Program-made: the position numbers and the translations under genes
Origin: Tilletia caries
Lineage: Eukaryota > Basidiomycota > Exobasidiomycetes > Tilletiales > Tilletiaceae
Length of the DNA stretch: 64,000 nt
Direction: 5' to 3'
Assembly: GCA_032718865.1 (NCBI GenBank)
Contig: JALUTQ010000035.1
Coordinates: forward strand, 992,001-1,056,000
Part shown: positions 30,619 to 41,400 of the stretch, in pieces
Layout: each line of letters starts with the position of its first letter
How positions within the stretch are numbered: the stretch's first letter is position 1
The notes under the pieces: model-generated
Told to the model about the DNA's origin: nothing
Seen by the model: the letters and a program-made list of their open reading frames with translations, nothing else
The model's database searches: none

Positions 30619-33600
30619 ATGTCCACGCAGCTGTCCGTCTCGCAGGGCAATGCGCTCGTGTACAGTACCCTCAGCGCCTTCTTCCTCGTCGGTCTCTATG
30701 CCGGATACCGATGCAAGACGGAACGCGACTTCTTCTCCGGCATCCGCACGCAGGGTGCCTTTGCACTCTGCCTCAACTGGATCGCAAGTAGTCAGTACTG
30801 TCACCTTCGTCCTGCCTCCCTCGCCATCAGCAGCAGCAAGTTCCACCACCCCCAACGTTTCGATCCATAGCTGCATTTCACTTTTGACCTGGTAACGTAT
30901 CCTCAGCCCTGCATCCTCTCCCACCCCTTCCAACCGAACACCCTTGACTACCTTTGATGCTGTTCTCTTTGGCGCTTTCCTTTCCTCTCATTCTCCAGAA
31001 CAGGGTTAATTTTTACCTTTCCTTTCTTTACCCCACCCCTTACTCCCCTTCCTCCCTCCCAACGACCCCCTCAAACTCTTCATCCCCCTTCCCCTACTCC
31101 CTTCATATCCCTCTCCTTCCTTCCAGGCGGCATCTCGGCGCGGTGCGGCTTGCCGCTTATCCCCTTCCTCACTCCCACCACCGTCCAACCTTCACCTCGC
31201 AAGAGCAACAGGAAGCGGGCGGTCACATGAAGAACTCCCTGAGGGGGTTGCGGAAGGCGTAAACGGGGGCTTTGGTCTTCAGTTCCGGTCTCCGGGACTG
31301 AACCAAAAAAAAAAAGAAAGGGAACTTAAACAATCCTCCCTTCTTCTCGCGAATGAGGGGAAATGTTTGGCAATATCGAGCAAGAAGCAAAAACAATCTA
31401 GGCAACGGGTGCTCGGGATGCGCTTATCAATCTCTTTCCTTCGGGATTGGGCGAGGATAGGTCGCATCTCAGGGCTGAGATACATACCGTCACTTTCCCC
31501 TCACCTTTTTCTAGTCTCCCTCTGCTCTCTTGCCTTGTATCTCCCTTCGCGGGAGGGAGAGGCTTGAGGGCGAGGGGCGAAAGGAGGGGAAATGCAGCTG
31601 ATCACGTTAATGCGTGCGAAGTGATGCTCCATTTTTTTTTGCTGCCATGCTGGCCATTTGGGGGGGAATATTACAGGGTTCGAATCGTCGTGTAGTCCTC
31701 TCCTTTTGAAAGGGAGCGTCATGGGCTTCTGCGACCTTTTCGAGTCCCTGGCCCCCCCTGTCCCTAACCCCACACCTTCCCCAACCTATCTTTTTCCCTT
31801 CCCCGAACCGGAAGCTCTAACACCATCTCCCACTCCTTCTCCCTGTTCCCGGCCATGTGCAGATATGTCATCGAGGTAAGACCAGTCATCCCACCCCCTC
31901 TACCCGAGTTTACAGTGTTCACATCTCACATCCCATTCCTCCAACACGAACAACATCCGTGAACCTGTTTTCTCAGTCTACTCTTCGGCTACCCACAACT
32001 GGCCGTCATACCAGGAGCCGGCCTGCTCGGGCTGACCGCCTACGCATTTTCGACCGTCGTGCCCCTCTGGGCCTTCGCCTTCCTCGGTCCGTACATCCGC
32101 CGGATCGCACCCGAGGGCTTCACCCTGGCCCAGTTCATCCGTGTCCGCTTCGGCAATGCGGTCGGTATCCTCAGTGCGGTCGTGTTTGTTGGATTCATGC
32201 TGTGCTTCATGGTGAGTTTTCCTCCATTCTGCTCTTGGTCTCTCGAAGTATGATCGGGTGCTGATGTAGAGTGAGCGAAACGAACCAGATCACCGAGCTC
32301 AACACGTACGGTTCCGTCGTGAACCTGCTCGCAGGCGTGAATCCGACGGTGGCTGCGCTGATTGTGGCCATCACGACCACCCTCTACACCGCCTACGGCG
32401 GCTTCAAGGCCTCGCTCTGGACCGACAACGTCAACGCGGTCGTGATCTCGATCTTCATCATCATGATGGTCATTGCCGTCGGCATCAAGATTGACATTGA
32501 CCCGCAGCGGGTGGCGGATAGTGGGCTAACCAAGCCGAGCAGGTTGGGGGGAGAGCTTTGGTACATCCTCTTGGTTGCTTTGCTCTTCTCGCAGATGCTT
32601 AACCAGGGTGAGTTTGGATTAGGATTTGTCTCATCTGGCCCTTTTCGGAAAGGTTCAGGATCCCTTGTTGACCTTTCTTTTTATTGCATGTTGGCAGGGT
32701 ACTGGCAGCGAGCCTTTGCGTCGCGCGACAACCGCACCCTGCGCAAATCGGTCATCTTCGCCACCGTGCCCCTCTTCGCCATCGTCTTCCTCGTCGGCAT
32801 GGCCGGACCCTTGACCTGGTGGTCGACCCTGAACCTGTTCAACGGCCCGACGGCCGACGACGACGGCAGTCTGGCTGTGTTCACGATCCTGAACACGTTA
32901 CCTGCGTGGTGCTCTGGCATTGTTCTCGTCCTGGCTGGTGCGCTTACGTCGAGTGCGTATGATACGCTTCAGTCGGCGCAGATATCGACGATTCAGAATG
33001 ATGTCTTCCTTGGGAAGCTTAACATTTGGGTCTGTCGGTTCATCTTGGTTGCTCTCAATGTGCCTGCTGTGAGTTCATGGCTCCCCCTCCACAGCCCTTG
33101 CTCTAACCTTGAGACTGACTTGACGCCACGGCATCCCCCCTTGTTCCCACAGATCATCCTCGCCGTCCGCAACGTCGATATCCTCGAGGTCTTCCTCATT
33201 GCCGACCTCGGCGCAGCTGCAGGCCTGCCCGCGGTCCTACTCGGCCTGATCCCCCAACTCTGGTGGTTGAACGGCTTTGACGTCTTCGTGGGCGCCTGCG
33301 GAGGCTTCTTCACCGTCTTCCTCTTCGGCACGGCCTTCTACGCCGGCGACGCTGTCCGCGGCGGCAAGCTCATCACGCTGCCCGAGGGACTGTACATTGA
33401 GGATTATAGCGTGATTGGTGCGTTCTTGGCGGCGCCTGTGGGCAGTATTGGGTGGTCTTTTATTGCGTTTGGGTTTAGGTTTGGCGCGCTTTGGGTTGGG
33501 GCGAAGGTGTTCCGCAACAGCAGCGGCAAGGTTGGACGGTGGGTCGTCGAGTCGTACGATGACATCTTTGTGCGGAAGGAATGGGACGCTCGCAAGTTTG

Positions 33601-33767
33601 TGCTCGAGGGCGATCGGGTTGTGGGTGGGCCGGACTCGGCGGATAAGCCTGTGGTTTCTAGCTCGTCGGTGCAGGAACTTGGACAGGCTGGCGGTGCCGA
33701 GGATGAGCGGCTTTCGATCAAGAAGGGCAGTGAAGTCGGTGACGAGGTTAGCCATGTCGACAAATAG
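30619..33767 (+). CDS. Sodium:solute symporter family permease (DUR3-like)
   Basis: A multi-pass plasma-membrane transporter of the SSS/SLC5 family; fungal members include urea/polyamine permeases, but the substrate here is not determined. Exons are 30619-30790, a 13-nt micro-exon 31863-31875, 31977-32211, 32289-32607, 32698-33068 and 33153-33767, giving 574 residues. Joining through the micro-exon gives NWIASNMSSSLLFGYPQLAV, which fits the conserved substrate-site helix. FMITELNTYGSVV, TAYGGFKASLWTDNVNAVVI and ALTSSAYDTLQSAQIS are further family signatures. About 12-13 hydrophobic segments are visible. The 32288 acceptor was chosen because it keeps frame and aligns the helix; the nearer AGs do not. 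The first intron is 1,072 nt, far longer than its neighbours. The C-terminus is hydrophilic. It is the first intact gene right of the repeat island. Confidence 0.85.
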
Positions 33768-34339
33768 ATCCGTCGGACAACCGCTCCTCCGACTCACGCT
33801 CGTCAAGTCTTTGGGCACCGGCTTTTCACCCCCTTCAAGGCGACGGATGCTCTCTGCTGGGACTCTCCTTATTGATTGATATTGGATCCCCTCCCCCCTC
33901 CCGTCCCCGTCCCTTCCGATTCTAGAGCTGCCTTCACACTAGTTTCCTGCCTCGCCACTCTGCCTTTTTACCTCTCTCGCTCTCCTTACCTTCTGTGTTA
34001 CTTGATCTCGAATCCCGTCCTGCTTACGTATGATAGCACTCTCTCTCTCTCCCTCGTTCCTTTTCCCCTCCTGCTTCGGTCCCTTGTCACCTATCTGAAA
34101 TCCACGACTATCGACGCGTTTCTCCTCGCTCTTTCCAATGTCGTCAAGCCTGCAGCTGCCAGATCCAGACCCGCTTCACACCAGGCGGACCAACAGAAAG
34201 GGTTGAGGGGCTGTTTTGAAGTTTTTTCTTGGATTTTCCTGGTGGTTGGGGGTTTTCTACTTGTTCTTGGTTTGCCTATCGGAAGAGCAAAGGGGCAGGG
34301 AAGGCGGAGGGAGAACAAGGAACTGCGGTCAGCCCAGCG
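33768..34339. other. Convergent 3' intergenic space
   Basis: About 570 bp between the symporter stop and the uS19m stop, pyrimidine-rich in its first half. It may contain a final exon of the uS19m gene if the GTGCGT donor near 34378 is used. Nothing else was seen. Confidence 0.5.
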
Positions 34340-34813
34340 TCATCTCTCCAAGCAAGGAATATCAATGTGAACGCACCTATAAGAGAACCTCTTCCTGGTA
34401 GCCGCAAACTCGCCCAACTTGTGCCCGACCATCTCCTCCGTCACATTGACGGGCACGTGGATCTTGCCGTTGTGGACGAGGAACTTGAGTCCGATGAAGT
34501 TGGGCAGGATGGTGCATGAGCGCGCGTTCGTTCGGATGGCGGTGTTGTTCCGTAGGGCTTCTTGGAGGTTGGGGAAGGCGACGAAGAAGGGGCCTGTGTT
34601 GTGAGAAAGTGGGGGGAAGGGGGAGAAGGAAGTAGGTGAGCGATGGCTGGACGTGTTGCTTCTTGGAGTGGTACGCTGGAGGGGTACGGCTGCTCCGTCC
34701 AAGGCTGCGCGTTGCGCATAAGGACGATATAGAGAGAGAGGAACGGCGAGGATCGAGAGGAACGTACCCTTCCACGCTGAGCGCTTGAGACAGACGAGCG
34801 AAGGCCTGAACAT
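34340..34813 (-). CDS. RSM19: Mitochondrial small-subunit ribosomal protein uS19m
   Basis: A component of the mitoribosome small subunit head. Exon 1 (34768-34813) encodes [16 protein letters not shown]. After an intron of about 174 nt, exon 2 (from 34593) gives [52 protein letters not shown] and [16 protein letters not shown], the complete S19 fold including the conserved [11 protein letters not shown]. As drawn, the protein has 99 residues (yeast Rsm19 is about 91) with an unusual tail read from what could be an intron: a GTGCGT donor follows FSYR at about 34379, so the real C-terminus may be encoded further downstream. Divergent from the superoxide dismutase gene. Confidence 0.9.
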   Translation of the reverse strand: MFRPSLVCLKRSAWKGTFLSILAVPLSLYRPYAQRAALDGAAVPLQRTTPRSNTSSHRSPTSFSPFPPLSHNTGPFFVAFPNLQEALRNNTAIRTNARSCTILPNFIGLKFLVHNGKIHVPVNVTEEMVGHKLGEFAATRKRFSYRCVHIDIPCLER

Positions 34814-35215
34814 TGTCTGGAGCGAGATTGGACCCTCGTTGCGCGCCGCGAGGTAACCGAGCAAGCACTCCGGCGTGAGGAGGGGAGATCCGGAGAGGAA
34901 AGCCTGTGGCGAGGGGCAGCGCACGGGTCGGCAGGGCTATGGACCAGATCGAGATGCTTCAGTCTTCGCTCTTCGAATTTCGCGGCGAAGGTGGTGGTGA
35001 ATGGTGATGGCTGAGCGAACAGGTCACGTGAGTCGGTGAGTATGTAAGCTTCGCTGATTCGGCGTTTAGCGAAATGACGCCTTATTATGGAAACGCCCGT
35101 GCATATTCGAAGGGGAAGATGACGGAAAGCAACCCAAACAGGATCTGGCGGACGACCATCTTCTATCCGCATACACTTACACACACACCGCATACTCGCT
35201 CTCAACTTGCCCATC
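34814..35215. promoter_or_regulatory. Divergent promoter region uS19m / Mn-SOD
   Basis: About 400 bp between the two start codons. No recognised operator; ACACTTACACACACACC-type CA repeats precede the SOD start. Confidence 0.5.
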
Positions 35216-36323
35216 ATGTGTACGTCTGCTTCCCTTCTGTGCTGGCCTGCGCGGTGCTGTTGCTGCTGCTGCGGTGTGCGCTACGAGCTGACAGTCCCAG
35301 CTACTTCCTCTCCTTCGCAGCTGACAACCACACGCTCCCCAAGCTCGACTACCCCTACAATGCTCTCGAGCCCGCGATCTCCGAGCAGATGTGAGTCGTC
35401 CCTAGCAGAACCCGGCGCCTGTATGCGTTCAATGAGCGGCGCTGAACAAAGAATCTCCCGTAACGCGCAGCATGACCCTTCACCACCAGAAGCACCACCA
35501 GACATACGTCAACAACCTCAACGCTGCCGAGAAGGCGTACGCCCAGGCTGTCTTTTCCACTGACGTCAAGAAGCAGATCGAGCTCCAGTCCGCTATCAAG
35601 TTCAACGGTGGTGGTCACAGTGAGTTTTTCTTCGCTCCCAAAATTCCCATATAAACCCCGCATGATTGGGTCACTCACCAGTTCGTAAACATATCCAAAA
35701 AAAAAAAAAAAAAAAAATAGTCAACCACAGCCTGTTCTGGAAGAACCTGGCCCCTACCTCCAACGGCGGCGGTTCCCTCGAGGACGGCGCCCTGAAGCAG
35801 GCCATCGAGCGCGACTTTGGCTCACTCGACAAGCTCAAGACCCACTTCAACGCCCAGGCCGCCTCGATCCAGGGCTCCGGCTGGGCCTGGTTGGGTCTGT
35901 CACCTCTGACGCAGAAGTTGGAGGTCGTCCTTACTAAGGACCAGGACCCGCTTATTGGCCATGCTCCTATTATTGGTGTTGACTGCTGGGAGCACGGTGA
36001 GTTTTTGTTTTTTGTTTTTTTTTTCTGGCATCTCGATTCGACGCGTTTGTTAGGGCGTTAGGCGTCAGGTTCTAAACGCGTTTATTTGCGATTTGTCTGT
36101 GTCCCCTTTTTCAGCCTACTACCTCCAGTACCAGAACGTCAAGGTCGAGTGAGTCGTTGTAACTGATCTCTTCGGGGTAATCTCTTTTAAGGAGGTCCAA
36201 AACTGACAACTTACTTCCTGTCTCTACCCCCAAAACAGGTACTTCAAGAACATCTGGTCTGTCATCAACTACAAGGAGGCTGAGGCTCGCTTCCAGGCTG
36301 CCTCTTCCAAGGCTTCCCTCTGA
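35216..36323 (+). CDS. Superoxide dismutase [Mn], no mitochondrial targeting peptide
   Basis: Converts superoxide to oxygen and hydrogen peroxide using manganese. Exons are 35216-35219, 35321-35390, 35471-35619, 35721-35996, 36115-36148 and 36239-36323, giving 205 residues. The protein begins [20 protein letters not shown], directly at the mature domain, and contains [17 protein letters not shown] (first metal His), [11 protein letters not shown] (second His), GSGWAWLGL and [15 protein letters not shown] (Asp and His metal ligands). Because exon 1 encodes only ATG plus one base and no leader follows, the enzyme is predicted to be cytosolic; some fungi have such a Mn-SOD beside the mitochondrial one. 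Intron 3 ends with 21 A's directly before TAG instead of a pyrimidine tract. Confidence 0.95.
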
Positions 36324-36600
36324 TTCGAACGCGTTCATATCAGTTCCAGCCTTTGAATGTATACACACATCTTGATGCGTCTTGCATTTACTTTGCTGCC
36401 GAATGGATCTGTCGCAGGGACTGAAGTTGCACAACGAGGTTGAAAGTACGCAACGTGTGTGAAGGGATCTCATCAGGCCTTTCGCGAGTTGAGTTGGGAC
36501 AGTACAAGTACTAAGTACAAGCAGGCGTGACCAGGGTATACAGTTGCAACCGCACGGAAGTCAGCACTCAGCACGCGTTTTGCAGCCGTGGATTCCATCA

Positions 36601-38146
36601 TCATCGCCAATCGCCGCCCCCATCATCTTCATCGCTCATCCCAAATCCAACCATAGATCCATCCCCCCCGTCGTCTGATCTCGGCGAGCTCTGTGCACCT
36701 CCTTCTTCTCCTTCTCGGTGCTGAGGCTGCTGAGAGGGTGCAAATGAGGAGGAGGGTGTTAGTGTCGCTCGGGCGGCTGCTTTGGCGTGTGTGTCGTCCT
36801 CGACGTGTAGCATCAGCTAGAGGTGCGCGTGCGGGGAGTGAGATTGATTGGATGGATGTCAGTTCCGAGCAAGGATTTGGGAGAGACGCAGGAGGGGAAC
36901 GGGGTTTACATACATTGATGACGCCGGAATCGAAGGTCTTGATTGGGACAAATGTGGGTTTGTGCGATCGGTCCTCCGTCGTCTCGTCATGAGCTGTCCG
37001 TTGGCCGTCGGCAGGAACCCATGGCCCTTCCTCTGGTTCCTGTTTCCCAAATGACCAAGGAAGGGGGGTCAGTCTTTTCGATTTGGTTCGTGCTTTTCCC
37101 CATTGGCTTGGGCTCTCACGTTCCTGTCATCTGAGTTTGGGCCGTGTCCGGTCTTGTACTCTAATAGGACGGCAAAGGTCGTGTCTGTGGCAACAACAAA
37201 GAAAGGAAGAGGTTGTTAATTGCAGGAATCGAGGACCCAGAGTTCCCCTGGTTGAACATCATGGCAGGGCTCACTCTCTGGATGGGGGAGAGGAGCGAGG
37301 CTGGCTTCGATGAGCATGAGTTTCAGCATGAAGCCGCGCAGGTAGAGTTCGAGCTCGTGCAGTGAGGGAGCCGAGTCGATCCTGCGGGAGACGAATCATG
37401 TGTGAGAGAGAGTCCAGTGAGGGAAAGACTCAACATTTTGCAAAGAAAGGGTGAGATCAACTCACATCAGGTCCCGATCGCGAGATGGTGGGACGGGGAT
37501 CAGGTAGTCGAGGTGGAAGACGAATCTCTCGAGGGGAGTGTGATCGGTCGACTCGGTGATGACAAGGACGACTCGCTCGACGGAGGCCTGCATTCGGCAG
37601 AGAGAGATATGATACCATCAGTATCCCCTTGCCACTCGCATATGTCGACAGCGCCCACTGACCTTGTATAATTCGGACTTGATGGACTTGATGATGAGAC
37701 CGACATAGTTGGCCAGACCGGGATGTCGGACTTGGTACACCGGCGTGTTGTACTTCTTCCGACGTTGGAAGACCTCTGTGATTTGGACGTACAGAAGGGG
37801 TAAGGTGAGAAAGCCTTGATATTCTGGACGTTTGGAAGAGACATACCTGGCGGGTAGACGTTTCTGATGCAGAGCAAGGATTCGATCGCCACTTGGACTG
37901 AGGAGGGGGAAGAGAAAGTCACAAGGGCCAAGCTTGGGTCGTGAGCAAGTAGTCGGCTTCAGGCTGGCGGAGTGATGGAGCTGGGAAGGACGTACAAAAT
38001 GCACAAGTATGCTGCACCAGTTCTGGATCAGAAGGAGGTATGTAAAGGGTCAGCAAGAAGGAGAAGAGGGAGGAAGATGGGTCAGTCGGTGGCTCACCGT
38101 TGTAGGTCAGAGGCGAATGAACCACACTTGTTGATGGAGCTGCCAT
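36601..38146 (-). CDS. REV7: Rev7 / MAD2B, HORMA subunit of DNA polymerase zeta
   Basis: Rev7 bridges Rev3 and Rev1 in translesion DNA synthesis in the nucleus. Nine minus-strand exons are read: 38098-38146, 37996-38022, 37847-37897, 37663-37775, 37466-37587, 37275-37381, 37120-37184, 36914-37039 and 36601-36816, all GT-AG and in frame, giving 291 residues. The HORMA domain shows VAIESLLCIRNVYPPEVFQ then RRKKYNTPVYQVRHPGL, the hallmark segment of Rev7, then ERVVLVITESTDHTPLERFV, TTFAVLLEYKTG, GPWVPAD and the safety-belt strand VINLMLHVEDD. A Ser/Asp-rich tail of about 60 residues extends beyond human MAD2L2 (211 residues). Eight introns in 1.5 kb is dense even here. Divergent from VPS54. Confidence 0.92.
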
Positions 38147-38472
38147 GATCTCTGCTCTCTTTCTCTCTCTCTCGCTCTCTCTCAGGCTGTTCTCTCCCTA
38201 TGCTCATACACACTCTTATTATGTTGGTATCCTCTGCAATCACTTCGTCCTCATCCAGGCCCGACCTCATCGAGGCCCTCGTCGACGTCGACGTCGAGGT
38301 GGGTGGCTGGGGTTCTATCGGCCGAGAAGTGGAGTGGGGTTCCCTGACGTCTGTGCAAGCCGCAAGCCGGCCAGGAGCATCGCAGGCCGCAGCATCACCC
38401 ACAGGCCACAGCTTCAGCACACAGCCAGGGTCAGCAGCGGGTAAGCTCGTTGCGCTGGGCCTCTTCACCCCC
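38147..38472. promoter_or_regulatory. Divergent promoter region REV7 / VPS54
   Basis: About 326 bp between start codons, with a CT-repeat at 38158-38184. The VPS54 frame is open upstream to an ATG at 38200, so part of this could be coding if that start is used. Confidence 0.5.
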
Positions 38473-41400
38473 ATGAGCGCAGACAATACGCAGGCTGCCC
38501 CCGCCTTCGCACGAGGTTGGGCCATCGCCGGCACCAGCAGCAGCAGCAGCAGCAGCGGCGGCGGCGGCGGCGGAAACGGCAGCGGCAGCGGCATTCGACG
38601 TGGCAGCAATGGCAGAATACACACCACCAAGTCACCCTCCGACCCGCCGACGCCCGTGCTGCCATGCTCGCCCCCAGCCTCCGTCGTGCACTCCTCCGTC
38701 TCGACCTCCTTCGGGGCGGCCAACAGCTCGACAAGCCTCGGCGGCCCAGCCTTCGACCGCTCCTCCGTCCCCGGCTTCAAGCTCACCGAGTTCAACGCTA
38801 TCTCCACGGTGCTGAACCACCCGACGAAGAGACAGCCGCCGATTGACCCGAACTCGTCGCGCTATGCGGCCATCAATTTGTCACATACCGACTTGCCTAA
38901 GGTCAAGAAGGCCGATTATCAGCCGTACCTCAATGCCGTCGGGCCGGAGTACAACAAGTATGTTCGCAACCAGCGCATCGGGGCGGGAGGCAAAGCTGCA
39001 CTCGCGCCAGCTTCCGCACGGGCGTCTATCGACTCCAGCCGGGCGAATTCTGTACCACAGCAGGGAGCTCACAGCGGAGGAGGCGGCGGCGACTCAGGCG
39101 CGGAAGCTCCTAAGCGGAGACTGCCCCCGCTCAGCTCCGTCCCGCAGGTGTTCTTCACCGAGGATTTCGACCTCGGCAATCCGTACACCTTCGACCTCGT
39201 CACCGAGCGCTACAAGGCCTCCGCCTCCGCGTCGAACTCGTCATCTTCCTCCGCCGCCGCAGCTGCCGCCTCGGCTGCCGCTCGCTCCTCCGACAAACTC
39301 GTTCTTGGCGCACCGGACGGCCGCGCAAGTAGTCTCTCTGCTGTTGCTGCGGCGGGGAAGTCGTCCCTCATGGGTTCGCCCATGGCGGGGACGTTCGACG
39401 TCGCTCTCAACCAGATGCTCCAAGAAAAACTCTCGTACTACTCCGACGTCGTAGAGCAACATCTCATCCTCGAGATCTCCGCCCGGAGTTCCTCCTTCTT
39501 TGCGGCGCTCGGCAACTTGCAGGATCTCTCCAGTCAGGCTGAGGCTTGTCTTTCTAAGATTTCGGAGCTGAGGGCGGAGTTGCAACAGGTGGACGAGAAG
39601 CATGCCAAGAAGGGCTTGCAGGTCGTCGATTCTCAGGCGCAGGCGAGGGAGGTTCAACGGAAAGAGGCTGCTTTGCTCGCGTTGCGCGAAGTGGTTGAGA
39701 GGAGGGATATGGCGCGTCTGCTGGTCGAGCAGGCAGAGTACGACGATGCTCTTGAGATGATCAACCAACTGCGCCACGTCTTGGAAGGGCGGTGGTCCAA
39801 TGACCAGTCCGGGACATCAGGCGCAGGCGCCCAGCCTGACCTCTCCGAAGTCAAATCTCTTAAGGCTATCCCGAAACAATTGGACGAACTCGAAGAGACA
39901 ATCTCCGACGCGCTGATACAACAACTCGTCCAGATCCTCGCCAGCGATCTGCTAGAACGCATCGGTGGACCAGAAGACGTAGCGAACGAAGTCATCGCGC
40001 CCCCACCCGCCGTACCCGAGAAAGGTCCCACCCCGCCGCCCAAAGACCCACCGCGAACACGAAGGGGCCATGCACGTCTCGGCTCACTCGCGCGGAAGAG
40101 CTTGAGCGAGTCCCTCGGCTTTGGAGCTAGCTCGCTCAACTCGGCCCCTAAGAGCGGCGCGGAGGACTCGCCGAGGCCGTCCCTGGAGGCGACGAGGAGG
40201 CCGTCGTCGTCGGCTGCTGCTGTGACATCGGCGGCAGTTACCGCTTTTTCGGAGCCGTCGACGCCGGTGCCTTCGATTGAGAAGGTGGCTACGACGGCGT
40301 TGGTGCCGGAACCTCCGACCGCACCGTTTGGGGCGGACGCGACGGCCACTCGGCGTGAGTTGGAGCCGGTTGATTCGGACTTGCGGGCGCTGATCGCCCC
40401 TTTGCTCGTCGGGCTCGTCCGCACGGGCTCCGTCGAACGCGCGATGGTCTCCTTCCGCGAGGAGGCGCTCAAGTCGGTCCGGAGCGTGGTGCATTCGCAT
40501 GTGCTGCTCGCGAATGGGGAGCTTGCGAAGTTGTTGGATGAAGATGATGCTGCTCGGGTTGCGGCGTTGCAGCGGGAGTGGAGTGGGAGTGCGGAGTCGG
40601 AGAGGGGTGGGGCGGGTGCTGGTGCTGCGTTCGCGGGGCCGATTGAACAGCTGCGTACGATGACGCATGATGAGTTCCTCCATGTCGGGCATGCCTTCTT
40701 TGAGGGTCTCTTACTCGCCATCACCGCCGTCGACGCCCAGTGCAAGCTCGTCCTCCAGATCCTGGACGAGTGCGACCAGGGCGCGCTCGAGGGTCGGATG
40801 GCGGAGGTTCGACAGCTCGCGCTGAAGTCGACGTCCCCTGTTTTACCTCCGACGCCCACATTCTCCTCGGTTCCGATGGCGGAACGGGAGCCGAATATGC
40901 CGGTGGGCGTGCCAGCTTCGTTGCCGAGCTTCCTGGCGGACCTCATCTACGCCGCTGCGGAACTTTCTCACTCGCGCGCCTCGCGTCTGGTCGGGCTTCG
41001 CTCAGCCACCCACGCCCGGCTGGACCTACGCTCGTTCCTGTCCCTGTTCCAACTCTGCTGGTCCTTCGTCCTGCGCTCCGAGCTGATCAGTCGCCGGATG
41101 ATCATCGGGCTCCGTGGTGCGGTTTTGGGCCAGGCGAAAGCGTTCCTAGCGAGTTTCCACCGGCAGCGGATCGAGAGTGCTGCTAAGTTTGTGGAGGAGG
41201 AGACGTGGGCTCCTGTTGAGGTGGGTTGGGAGGACCAGGAAGGGGTGAAGAGGATGGTTAGGAGCGCGGTGGAGGATCCGCCGGAGATGATTGTTAGTAC
41301 GGCGGATGAACTTGTGCTGGCGAGGAGGAATAGCGCGGCTGCGTTGGCTGTTGTTGCTGCTGCTGCTGCGGCTACGGAGACGAACGGGGACACGTCGTCC

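Noticed and set aside
31665..31700. tRNA-like B box GGTTCGAATC
   Set aside because: No matching A box or cloverleaf could be drawn upstream, and it lies inside the symporter's first intron.
38200..38472. Upstream in-frame ATG for VPS54
   Set aside because: It would add about 90 low-complexity residues reaching almost into the REV7 start; the ATG at 38473 leaves a normal divergent promoter. Kept only as an alternative.
39241..40946. 430-residue minus-strand frame across VPS54
   Set aside because: Shadow of the Vps54 frame; Ser/Arg-rich with no motif.
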